Shown here: piece after piece, positions 41,667-50,065 of the stretch
Position numbering within the stretch: position 1 is the first letter of the stretch
Layout: the number at the start of each line of letters is the position of its first letter
DNA from: Nocardia sp. NBC_01503
Lineage (GTDB): Bacteria > Actinomycetota > Actinomycetes > Mycobacteriales > Mycobacteriaceae
Direction of reading: 5' to 3'
DNA length: 64,000 bases
Assembly: GCF_036327755.1 (NCBI RefSeq)
Contig: NZ_CP109596.1
Span: 4,154,001-4,218,000, forward strand
Made by a program: the position numbers and the translations under genes
Notes under the pieces: model-generated
Database searches by the model: none
The model's input: the letters and a program-made list of their open reading frames with translations, nothing else
What the model was told of the DNA's origin: nothing

Positions 41667-43853
41667 ATGAGCGATGATCCCATTCGAGCTGTCGCGGATT
41701 CCGCGCGCGATCATGATGTGGTCCCGTGGCCTGCTGTCGTCGACGGAATCGGCTCCCTGTCCGCGCTGGCGGGCACGCAAGGGCGCGATTCGGGTTGGAT
41801 TGTCCGGGAGAATCCGGCCCGGCCGGAGGTCTCCGACGTAGCGGTGTTCACCGTGGGTTCCGGCGGTGTCGCGAGCCGCGGAACGCCGGAGGAGGCCGGT
41901 ACCGCTTCGACGGCAGGGGTATTGGTTGCCGGGGTGTACACGGCGGCAGGGCCGGATCAGCACTTGCTGGAGGGGCCGTGCTGGACCGCGGTGACGCTGG
42001 ACCCGCCCGGGATGACCGCGGAGCGGTTTCTCGACCTCCGCGCGGGTGCGCTGTACCGGGTGGGACCGACGGGGGGCTTCCGCAGTGTTCGGTTCGCTTG
42101 CGCGGATCGCCCAGGTGTCATGGTCATGCGTGTCGCGGCAACGGGGACGGGAATCGATGGCGGGGAACCACTGCGGGTATCGGCCGCGGATGTGACCGCC
42201 ACCGTCACCGAAATCCCGATGGACGCACTCGGTGCGCCGGGCACGCGGACACGCTGCGTTCGAATCGAATCCGCGACGGGCGGCGCCATCGTGGCGGCGG
42301 CGGCTCAGCATCGCGTGGACACCGAGGACGGATGCCGCCTGGAGCGGGTCGCGGCGATAGGCGCCGATACCGCCGAGCGCACGGGTAGCGGGCGCGTGGT
42401 GCGGGAGTTGCGGCAGGCGTGGGAGCACGGGATCGACGGTCTGCTGGCCGCGCATGGCGCGGCTTGGTCACGCCGCTGGTCCAGCGTCGGGATCGACCTG
42501 CCGGATGATCCCGAGACCGAACTCGCGGTGCGGTTCGCGTTGTATCAGCTGTGGACCAACGCCGATGCGCACGGGGAGTCCGCGGTCGGTGCGCGCGGGA
42601 TCTCCGGCACCGATTACCTGGGCCATATCTTCTGGGACGCCGATGCTTTCGTCCTGCCCGCGATGGTGAGCATCGACCCCGAGGCGGCCGAAGCGATAGT
42701 GGCCTATCGGTTGCGGCGGCTCGGCGCGGCGCGGGAACGGGCTCGCGCGGCGGGCTATCGGGGTGCCCGGTTCCCCTGGGAGTCGGCCGCCGACGGCACC
42801 GATGTGACGCCACGCAGCGGATTCCTCGGTGGCACAACGGTTCCCATCCGCACCGGAATCCTCGAGGAGCACATCACCGCCGACATTGCCTGGGCCGCCG
42901 ACCGATATGCCGAGTGGACCGGCCGTCGTGACTTCGTCCGCACCACGGCGCGCGAACTACTCACCGAGACCGCCCGCTATTGGGCCTCGCGATGTCGAGT
43001 GGATGCCCGGGGGCAGGCGCACCTGGAACAGGTCATCGGCCCTGACGAATACCACGAATCAGTGGACGACAACGCTTTCACGAACGTGATGGCCCGCTGG
43101 AATCTACGTCGCGCTGCCCGGCTCGAACCCGAAGACCATACGGAGGCAACCGAGTTCGCCGCCTGGCGCGCGCTGGCCGACCGGATCGTGGACCAGCTGC
43201 GACCGGACGGGCGGTACGAACAGTTCCGTGGGTATTTCGGACTCGAACCGCTGCTGGCCGCGGCGGTGGCCCGACCTCCGGTCGCCGCGGATGTGCTGCT
43301 CGGCCAGCACCGAGTCACCGGATCGCAACTGATCAAACAACCCGACGTGCTGATGCTGCACCACCTGGTGCCCGAGGAAGTCGCTCCCGCGTCACTGACG
43401 CCGAATCTCGATTTCTACGGGCCGCGCACCACGCACGGTTCATCATTGTCGCTCCCGGTGATGGCAACGCTGCTGGCTCGGGCCGGTCGCCCGGACTCGG
43501 CACTGGAAATGCTCGGTCCCGCACTGCGACTGGATCTCGACGACCGCAACGGTACGACCGCCGGCGGACTGCATATGGCCACCTTCGGGGGCGTATGGCA
43601 GGCGATGCTCACCGGCTTCGCCGGTGTGCGGGTCCGCGACGGGGTGATGCGCGTGCGGCCGATGCTGCCCCATCGATGGTCGCGGCTGGGGATCGCGTTC
43701 CGGGTGCTGGGGCGTCATATCCGTTTGGATATCACGCCGGGCGGGACCACCGTGCGCACCGACGGACCGGTCGTCGTCGCGGTCGGCGGTCATCCGGTCC
43801 GCGTGGTAACCGGCGAATCCTGGTGGCCCGCAACGACGAAAGGAACAATGTGA
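41667..43853 (+). CDS. Glycoside hydrolase family 65 phosphorylase/hydrolase (trehalose, maltose or kojibiose type)
   Basis: A 728-aa GH65 protein. The N-terminal beta-sandwich (about 15-260) includes SRGTPEEAGTASTAGVLVAG. The (alpha/alpha)6 barrel has DYLGHIFWDADAFVLPAMV and the catalytic acid in QVIGPDEYHESVDDNAFTN, as in disaccharide phosphorylases. The phosphate or substrate loop SSLSLPVMATLLAR is also present. ATG 41667 is tentative; ATG 41625 is in frame and would add 14 residues. No beta-phosphoglucomutase lies nearby. Trehalose or maltose turnover in dormancy is a plausible role. Its stop overlaps the USP start. Confidence 0.85.
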   Translation: MSDDPIRAVADSARDHDVVPWPAVVDGIGSLSALAGTQGRDSGWIVRENPARPEVSDVAVFTVGSGGVASRGTPEEAGTASTAGVLVAGVYTAAGPDQHLLEGPCWTAVTLDPPGMTAERFLDLRAGALYRVGPTGGFRSVRFACADRPGVMVMRVAATGTGIDGGEPLRVSAADVTATVTEIPMDALGAPGTRTRCVRIESATGGAIVAAAAQHRVDTEDGCRLERVAAIGADTAERTGSGRVVRELRQAWEHGIDGLLAAHGAAWSRRWSSVGIDLPDDPETELAVRFALYQLWTNADAHGESAVGARGISGTDYLGHIFWDADAFVLPAMVSIDPEAAEAIVAYRLRRLGAARERARAAGYRGARFPWESAADGTDVTPRSGFLGGTTVPIRTGILEEHITADIAWAADRYAEWTGRRDFVRTTARELLTETARYWASRCRVDARGQAHLEQVIGPDEYHESVDDNAFTNVMARWNLRRAARLEPEDHTEATEFAAWRALADRIVDQLRPDGRYEQFRGYFGLEPLLAAAVARPPVAADVLLGQHRVTGSQLIKQPDVLMLHHLVPEEVAPASLTPNLDFYGPRTTHGSSLSLPVMATLLARAGRPDSALEMLGPALRLDLDDRNGTTAGGLHMATFGGVWQAMLTGFAGVRVRDGVMRVRPMLPHRWSRLGIAFRVLGRHIRLDITPGGTTVRTDGPVVVAVGGHPVRVVTGESWWPATTKGTM

Positions 43854-44503
43854 ATAGCATCCTGGTTCGCTCGGCGGAATCGGCCTTCGCGGTCGCCGCG
43901 ACGCTCGCGAAGGTCGTGGGTGCTCATGTGAGCGGCGTTCCATCCGATGTGCCGGACGAGGAATTCGTGCGAGCGCTCGATGATCCGGAAGTGGTGATGG
44001 GCGTCGTCGCCCACAACGACGGAGTGTGGAAGATCGTGCGGCGCTCCGCGGTTCCGATCGTGCTGGTCCCGCCCACCATGGTTGCGGCGCAGTACGGTAT
44101 CGAGCGTGTTCTGGTGCCGCTGGACGGTACCGAGGAAGCCTCCTACGCGGTGGCGGAGAGCGTGCGGCTGTTCTGCGCGGCGGGCATCGAGATCATGGTG
44201 CTGCACGTCTTCGACAGCACGACCGTGCCCGCCCACTGGGATCAGGCGGCGCATGCCCGAGCCGCCTGGGAGACCGAATTCCTCGCGCGGTTCTGCGCAC
44301 CCTACTTCCCCGGCCTGTGCCAGACGCTGACCCTGCGCAGCGGCGCAGTCGGCGACAACATCGTCGACGTCGCGGCTGAACAAGCCGACCTGATCGTGCT
44401 CGGCTGGTCGCAGCGACTGGAACCGGGCCGCGCGCAGATCGTGCGCAATGCGGTTGCGACCGCAACGGTTCCGGTCATGCTGGTCCCTGTCACCTCCGGG
44501 TGA
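43850..44503 (+). CDS. Universal stress protein
   Basis: A 217-aa USP. The first half (about 1-70) is a shortened domain ending VWKIVRRSAVPIVLVPP. The second is a UspA domain with GIERVLVPLDGTEEASYAVA, IEIMVLHVFDST and ADLIVLGWSQRLEPGRAQIV, then the final VPVMLVPV strand. The usual G-2x-G-9x-G(S/T) ATP loop is altered (GWSQRLEPGRAQIVRNAV), so ATP binding is uncertain. GTG 43850 overlaps the GH65 stop and follows AAAGGA. Confidence 0.8.
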   Translation: MNSILVRSAESAFAVAATLAKVVGAHVSGVPSDVPDEEFVRALDDPEVVMGVVAHNDGVWKIVRRSAVPIVLVPPTMVAAQYGIERVLVPLDGTEEASYAVAESVRLFCAAGIEIMVLHVFDSTTVPAHWDQAAHARAAWETEFLARFCAPYFPGLCQTLTLRSGAVGDNIVDVAAEQADLIVLGWSQRLEPGRAQIVRNAVATATVPVMLVPVTSG

Positions 44504-44569
44504 ACGGATCGAGCGTGACCGGTTGCCGCCCACCCGCGAACCGGACTGACCGCTTCGAAAGGCTTCGAC

Positions 44570-44959
44570 ATGGCTGATTCGCTCTCCGATCGTGGCTTCC
44601 CCGGGTCGGCAGCTGCTTCCCGGCCGGTGGATAGTGCGGTGTGGGCCGCCGTCGTTCTCACGATCGTCCGCGGACTCGTCGCCGAGGTCCATCCGCATGC
44701 GTCGCGAGCCACCGTCACACTCGACAGCCGGTTCGACGATCTGGGCATAGGCAGTGTGGAACTGGCCGAGCTGCTGGTACGAGTTCGGGACGCGTCCGGG
44801 GTCGAGCTTGCTTCGCATCTGTTGACCAGCGCCGAGAACCCGCGAGATCTGGTGCGCGCCATCGATATCGGTCATGTGCCGGTGGGTGAGAAGGGCCCGG
44901 TGGTCTCCCCGTCGATCGGTCCGGCGGGTGGTGCGGCCGCAGTGGGGCCTCGACGGTGA
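44570..44959 (+). CDS. Acyl-carrier-protein-like phosphopantetheine-binding protein
   Basis: A 129-aa protein with a PP-binding domain at about 25-100: AAVVLTIVRGLVAEVHPHAS, SRFDDLGIGSVELAELLVRV, then VELASHLLTSAENPRDLV. The serine of GSVEL is the expected 4'-phosphopantetheine attachment site (DSL-type motif). A low-complexity tail follows. It lies before the WS/DGAT acyltransferase, so it may carry acyl chains for that enzyme, but this is inference. ATG 44570 has GAAAGG upstream. Confidence 0.75.
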   Translation: MADSLSDRGFPGSAAASRPVDSAVWAAVVLTIVRGLVAEVHPHASRATVTLDSRFDDLGIGSVELAELLVRVRDASGVELASHLLTSAENPRDLVRAIDIGHVPVGEKGPVVSPSIGPAGGAAAVGPRR

Positions 44960-45100
44960 TCGAACCGTCGGTGCGAATGTCACTGTCTCCGAGTGCTTTC
45001 GCATCTCCCGGCAGCGTCGCGCAGCGAGGATCGTACGGGTGGTAGTGCAGCTCGAGAGCCACGGTGACGGCCGCGGCGGCTATTCGGACAGGCGTTCATA

Positions 45101-46522
45101 ATGAGTGAATTAAGCCCGCTGGACACGGGATTCCTGGCGATGGAAGACACGGATAGCCATGTCAGCCTCGGCCTCGGCACGGTAGCGATCATCTCGGGAG
45201 CACCGCCGACGCGCGCGGAATTCCGCACCTACGTGGATCGGGGACTGGAACGCCACAGTCGCCTGCGGCAACGGGTGCGTCGCGCACCACTGGATCTGAG
45301 AGCGCCGGTGTGGGAGGAAGATCCGAATTTCGATCTGGGACATCATATCCGGTGGACCGCGTTGCCGGAACCGGGTGATGAGGCGGCGCTGCGGGAACTG
45401 GTCGCGACGGAGTTGACCGAACGGTTGGACCGGGATCATCCGCTGTGGGAGGTCGTCGTGGTCGAACATCTGGCGCACGACCGTTGGGCGATGATCGTCA
45501 AAGCGCACCACACCATGGCCGACGGGATCTCCGAGGTCACGTTGTTGGAGAGCTTCTGTGATCCGGTGGAGGGCGGACCGATCGGTTCGCCGGCGCTGGT
45601 CGGAAAGCCCGCGCGCACAGCCGTTCCCAGCTTCGCGAGCCTCGCGCAGTGGGTCTCGGGGATGATCCGGCTGCCTTATACGCTGCCACGCTCCGCTGTC
45701 GGCGCGGTGCGGGTCGTGGCTCCGGTGCTGTATGCGGCTCTCGCGCCCGCCGAAGCGTCTTCGCTGAACGGTCCTATCGGGCGGCAGCGTCGCTACGCCC
45801 TGGCGCGGGTCGCGCTGCCGGAGGTGCGCGAAATCGCCACCGGCTTCGAGGTGACCGTAAACGATGTCGCGGTGGCTGCGGTCGCCGCCGCGTATCGCCG
45901 GTTGCTGTGGGGCCGGGGTGAACCGCCCACGCCGGGGAAGGTCCGCGTCGTGGTTCCGGTATCCCGGCGTACGGTGGATGCGAAAGACATTCTGGACAAT
46001 CGTGTTTCGGCGATGATCGCGTATCTGCCGATCGAGCTCGAGCATCCCGTCGAGCGCCTGCTCGCCGTGCACGAGCGGATCCAGTCGCACAGGTCCCGCG
46101 GGGAGGCCGAGGCCGAGCGCTCGGTGTTCTCGCTGGCCGAATGGTTGCCGTTCGCGTTCGTGGCGTCGGTTTTTCGCATGGGGTCGTACTATCCCCAGCA
46201 GGGTGTCGCGGCGCTGGCGACGAACCTCCCGGGCCCGCGTCATCGATTGGCGATGGGCGGCCACGAGGTGCTCGAGCTCTGGCCGTGCATCCCGATCGCG
46301 CTGCGGGTGCGGACCACCATCGCGATCCTCAGCTACGCCGATCAGCTGACCTTCGGTATCACCGGCGACTATGACACCACATCCGATATAGACCAGATCG
46401 CAGCGGGCATCGCGTCCGAGATACCCGTGCTGTTGGCGCACGCGCGTGATCGCCGAGCACAGTACCGGCCGAATTCGGTTCCGCGCCAAGCCTTGCCGGA
46501 CTCGAACCCGAGCACCGATTGA
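45101..46522 (+). CDS. Wax ester synthase/diacylglycerol O-acyltransferase (WS/DGAT)
   Basis: A 473-aa WS/DGAT enzyme. The N-terminus SELSPLDTGFLAMED and the catalytic HHxxxDG motif in IVKAHHTMADGISEVTLL (HH near residue 136) are diagnostic. NDVAVAAVAAAYRRLL and the C-terminal ATNLPGPRHRLAMGG are family landmarks. It transfers acyl groups from acyl-CoA to diacylglycerol or alcohols, making storage lipid. Mycobacterial Tgs1 is DosR-controlled, consistent with the surrounding dormancy genes. Only a weak box-like sequence (44970-44983) is upstream. Confidence 0.9.
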   Translation: MSELSPLDTGFLAMEDTDSHVSLGLGTVAIISGAPPTRAEFRTYVDRGLERHSRLRQRVRRAPLDLRAPVWEEDPNFDLGHHIRWTALPEPGDEAALRELVATELTERLDRDHPLWEVVVVEHLAHDRWAMIVKAHHTMADGISEVTLLESFCDPVEGGPIGSPALVGKPARTAVPSFASLAQWVSGMIRLPYTLPRSAVGAVRVVAPVLYAALAPAEASSLNGPIGRQRRYALARVALPEVREIATGFEVTVNDVAVAAVAAAYRRLLWGRGEPPTPGKVRVVVPVSRRTVDAKDILDNRVSAMIAYLPIELEHPVERLLAVHERIQSHRSRGEAEAERSVFSLAEWLPFAFVASVFRMGSYYPQQGVAALATNLPGPRHRLAMGGHEVLELWPCIPIALRVRTTIAILSYADQLTFGITGDYDTTSDIDQIAAGIASEIPVLLAHARDRRAQYRPNSVPRQALPDSNPSTD

Positions 46523-46580
46523 ACGGATGTCGGTGGCGCGGACTCGGCACGTCGTGACTTGGCCACCCCGGAGAGATGGA

Positions 46581-46907
46581 GTGAGGTCGATGTTCATCGG
46601 CATAGCGCTGACCGCCCTGAGCGCGGTCGTGGTGGCGCTCGGGTGGTGGATGTTCATAGCGTCCCCGCGTAAGCGGGCCGGTCCCGATGTGCTCTCCGGT
46701 GATCCGCCCATGCCGGAGGAGAGTATGCGGGTGCCGCCGGACCTGACCGCGGAGTGGGCCAATCGCGCACAGATATGGTCAGCGCTGTTGGCGGAGAACG
46801 CATTGCTGGCCGACCGGCTGGCAGGCCGACTCGACCGGCAGGCATACCGGGGCCGGATGGTCGAGTTGGCCTGGCGGTGTGAACCGGCCCGGGGCGACCG
46901 AAAGTAG
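46581..46907 (+). CDS. Small membrane-anchored protein of unknown function
   Basis: A 108-aa protein with one N-terminal transmembrane helix (MFIGIALTALSAVVVALGWW, then MFI) and a cytosolic helical tail (AEWANRAQIWSALLAENALL, ADRLAGRLDRQAYRGRM). GTG 46581 with GGAGAG 5 nt upstream is used; ATG 46590 is an alternative. No family is recognised. It follows the WS/DGAT gene by 58 bp and may be part of that unit. Confidence 0.6.
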   Translation: MRSMFIGIALTALSAVVVALGWWMFIASPRKRAGPDVLSGDPPMPEESMRVPPDLTAEWANRAQIWSALLAENALLADRLAGRLDRQAYRGRMVELAWRCEPARGDRK

Positions 46908-46993
46908 ACAGTCGGATTGTCCGGCGTCGATCCCGGGGACGCCGCTTACCCGCACATGTCCAGGTTCTTGGGCTCGGTGGTGATGGTGCCACC

Positions 46994-47009
46994 GTCCACC
47001 GCGGTGGAC
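46994..47009. terminator. Perfect palindrome between convergent genes
   Basis: GTCCACCGCGGTGGAC is a 16-bp perfect palindrome in the 129-bp gap between convergent genes. It may be a terminator hairpin or a protein site. Confidence 0.4.
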
Positions 47010-47036
47010 GCCGTCGCCCTGCGCTGCTGCCGGGGG

Positions 47037-47468
47037 TCAGCCGTAGAGCTGAACGAAGCGGTCCAGGGAGCGTTCGACGTCACCGCGGAGGGCGCGGGCG
47101 ACCGCCGAGCCGATGGGTCCGAACAGGGGTGCGCCGCCGAGTTCGAAATCGGCGGTCACCTTCGAGCCGATACCGATGGGCGCTACCCGGAGTTCGATCC
47201 CGAATTTGGTGCCGCCGATTCCGGAGCCGTGCAGGACCAGGCGGTTCGGGGGTTCGGCGGTTTTGACCGTCCAGGTGACGCGATTGCGGAAGCCCTTGAC
47301 GGTGGCCACGCCGATGAGGCGGGTGCCGACGGTGAGGTCGGCGGGGACCGGTCCGCGCCAGCCCTCGTGCAGGGTCAGCCATTTATCGAGTTCGGGCAGA
47401 TCCGAGGCGCGCGACCAGGCTTGGTCGGGCGGGATCGGGACGTCTACGGATACCTTGAGCTTGGCCAC
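47037..47468 (-). CDS. SRPBCC family protein (CoxG/polyketide-cyclase-like)
   Basis: A 143-aa START-like protein: KLKVSVDVPIPPDQAWSRAS, PELDKWLTLHEGWRG, VGTRLIGVATVKGFRNRVTW and the C-terminal helix RALRGDVERSLDRFVQLYG. It is the usual length for the family. GTG 47468 is preferred because TACCAT lies 6 nt upstream, the geometry of a leaderless promoter. Ligand unknown. Confidence 0.75.
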   Translation of the reverse strand: MAKLKVSVDVPIPPDQAWSRASDLPELDKWLTLHEGWRGPVPADLTVGTRLIGVATVKGFRNRVTWTVKTAEPPNRLVLHGSGIGGTKFGIELRVAPIGIGSKVTADFELGGAPLFGPIGSAVARALRGDVERSLDRFVQLYG

Positions 47469-47521
47469 GCCGCGATGGTATCCGTTACATGGCGTAGCGC
47501 TAAACGGGGCATCCCGGCGAA

Positions 47522-47842
47522 CTATTCGAGACGCTTGGGTTCGATTGCCGCCGGCACCCCGCGCTGCTGCGCGAAGTCCGGACTCTCCTCCCAGCAATCC
47601 ATGAGCAGTCGTGGTGTCGTGTGATGGGTGACGTGGTCGCGGTGGACCGTGGACCCGAAGATGGTGAGGCTGATGATCGCTGTGGCGGCGCACGCGCCAC
47701 CGGCAATCAGCGCCCAGCCGGCATATCCGCTGGCCGCGGCGGCCAAAGCCATCGCGCAGGTCCCGAACGAGACGAGTATCGACGTATATCCGAACCAGGC
47801 GGCAAAGCTATTCCGTCTGACCCAGCCTGGGTTGTGGGGCAT
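47522..47842 (-). CDS. Small two-helix membrane protein, unknown function
   Basis: A 106-aa protein with two adjacent hydrophobic helices (about 13-33 AAWFGYTSILVSFGTCAMAL and 40-62) and a polar C-terminal tail containing HRDHVTHHTTPRLLMDCWEE, which is rich in His. No named family is recognised. ATG 47842 is used; upstream in-frame codons add only polar residues. It is divergent from nothing and ends 53 bp before the SRPBCC gene on the same strand. Confidence 0.55.
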   Translation of the reverse strand: MPHNPGWVRRNSFAAWFGYTSILVSFGTCAMALAAAASGYAGWALIAGGACAATAIISLTIFGSTVHRDHVTHHTTPRLLMDCWEESPDFAQQRGVPAAIEPKRLE

Positions 47843-47893
47843 CCACCCAGCATACGTCTTTGTGCACTGCGTCACACCCGGCCGGGAAAACGG

Positions 47894-49850
47894 TCAGCTG
47901 ACCCGGTAGAGCCAGATACTCGGGGCGGCGAGCTCGCTGGTGGAGGTCCAGGCGTAGGAGTGGGCCAGACCGTCACCGTGATAGTTGTGCAGGTAGGCGC
48001 GCAGCTCCGCGCGGGTGGCGTGGCCCGAGACAATGCCGCGCAGGACGATCGCGGTCAGATCGTAGGCTTCGGCGGCGTGCGCGGTCGGTGCCGTGCCGGT
48101 GGCGGCGCGGTAGTCGGTGAGGAAGCGGACGGAGGCCGGGCCGCAGGGGCAAGCGACCAGGGTGCCCGCCGCGGCGGCACCGGCCGCATTGCGGAACGAA
48201 GGATCGTAACTGCCGTCGCCGAGCACGAAAGGCGCTGTCACACCGGCGCTGCGGAGCGTGGTCAGCAGGGTCGCGGCGGTCGCCGCATAACCGGAGTAAT
48301 AGACGGCGTCCGGATGTGCGGCGGCGATGGTCCGCACCGCCTGGGCCGGATCGCCGTCCGGCTCCACGGTGACTTCGCATGCCGGGGTGCGCAAGGCATC
48401 GGTGACCGCGTCTGCCAGCGTGCCGCCGTAACCGCCGTTGTTGTCGCGCACCACGCAGACGCGCGAATGGCCCGCGGTGCCGGTGAGATACCGGCCGAGA
48501 GCCGGCCCCTGAACATTGTCATTGGCCAGCCCGCGAAAGAAGCCGGACCAACCCGTCTGCGCCAGTACGGGATTCGTCGCACCGGGGGTGAGGAAGGGCA
48601 GTCCGGCATCGTCGAGGGTTCGGCCCGCCGCGATCACCTCCCCGGAGAACGTCGGCCCGATGACCGCGACGATGGAATCATCGGCCGCGATCTTCTCGGC
48701 GGCCTGCGCCGCGGTCGCCTGATCGCCCGCGGTATCGAACTCGCGCACCGTGACCGGGCAGGCATTGTTGCCGCCCTCGAGGAATTGGGAGACCGCCAGT
48801 CGAACTTCGCCGATCACGGTGTGGCCCAGTGCGACGTTCTGCCCCGAGAGCGGCAGTATCGCCGCGATCGACACCGGTTTGCAGTACAGCCGACCGTCAT
48901 TCGCGGGATCCAGTACCGAAGCGGGGGAGACGATCTGCTTCCCATCCTGATCGATGCGGGTCAGCGGCACGAATCCGGGATAGACGGCGGCGGCACTGCC
49001 CGCGTTCGCGGGGGACAGCTGTGTGCCCGATGCGCCGGAATCGTTTGTCGCCCAGATGATTCCGGCGGCAGCCGCGACCGTCACGACCAGCGTCGCGGCC
49101 CCGGCGGTGATCCAGCGCCCGCGCTTGGACGGCGTCCGCGACATCGAATCATTCGAGGGCACTGGCATATCCGGCGGTGTGGGATCGGCGAGCGCGGGTA
49201 GCACCGCCGTGGCGGGCGAACCGTTCGACATTCCCGCGGCCGCCGCCGACGCCTCCATCAATTGGGTCGATGCCGCCGGATCGCTCGGCGGGCGGTTCGG
49301 CGTATGCCACTGCGGGTCGGTCGACGAGACCGCGGCGACGGACAGCCGGACGGTGTCGTCGACGGCCGATAATGCCTGTGCCGCAGCATCGGAGAAGGCG
49401 CGGCAGGAGTCGTAGCGTTGTTCGGGTCGTTTGGCCAGAGCGCGCGCGAACACCTCATCCAGTCCGGTGGGCAGGTCCGGTCGGCGGTCGGTCACCCGGG
49501 GCACCGGATGTTGCAGATGGCCCGCGATCACGCCCGCGGCGGTGTGCGACTGATACGGCGTCGACCCGGTGAGCAGCCGAAAGAAGGTGCACGCCAGTGA
49601 ATACTGGTCCGAACGCTGGTCGAGCGGATCGCCGGACAGCTGTTCGGGCGAGGCGTAGGCCAAGGTCGCGGCGAGCGTCCCGGTGCGTGTCAACTGCGCC
49701 GAATCATCGCGCAGCCGCCCGATACCGAAGTCCGTCAACAGGATTCGCCGCTCATGCCCGGCGGTGGTGCCCGCTCGGCACCTCGACCGCGCCGGTGCAG
49801 GCCGGAGTGGGGGGCGGGTGAGCAGGATATTGGCGGGCTTCACCCTTGAG
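47894..49850 (-). pseudogene. 5'-truncated Ser/Thr protein kinase fused to a periplasmic-binding-protein sensor domain
   Basis: The frame starts abruptly at the end of the kinase catalytic loop (VKPANILL near 49840; the preceding HRD and the whole N-lobe with G-loop and Lys are absent). It continues through LLTDFGIGRL (DFG), YASPEQLSG (APE), a transmembrane helix (ITAGAATLVVTVAAAAGIIW) and a complete extracytoplasmic type 1 periplasmic binding domain (IAAILPLSGQNVALGHTV, AVIGPTFSGEVIAAG, VCVVRDNNGGYG). The intact protein would be a receptor kinase sensing an amino acid or similar ligand. Sequence upstream of 49850 is unrelated, so it is a deletion product. Confidence 0.7.
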
Positions 49851-50009
49851 CTTTGCCCGGCCCGGCCCTGGCTCCTCGGCAATGCCGAACTCGCCGCCTT
49901 CATGGCCCAGCATCTGAACAATCAGCAGATCTACGAGGTGAAGGTGCAGGCGGCCCAGGACCGACTGGTGCTCGATCCGCTCGGCGGTGTGCTGAACCGA
50001 ACCGACTGA
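49846..50009 (+). pseudogene. Possible 3' fragment of another gene at the kinase breakpoint
   Basis: A plus-strand frame reads LLGNAELAAFMAQHLNNQQI, then YEVKVQAAQDRLVLDPLGG and a stop at 50007-50009. It looks like a protein C-terminus but has no start before the breakpoint near 49845. It may be the other partner of the rearrangement that cut off the kinase. No family is recognised. Confidence 0.3.
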
Positions 50010-50065
50010 CCTTCTCGCGGGGTGACCGGCGTTACAGTGGGGTGGGGGAACGTGAAGGACACCGA

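Noticed and set aside
44715..45062. 115-aa minus-strand frame starting MALELHYHPYDPRC
   Set aside because: The first 35 residues look protein-like but the rest is antisense to the ACP gene; no ribosome site or family was recognised.
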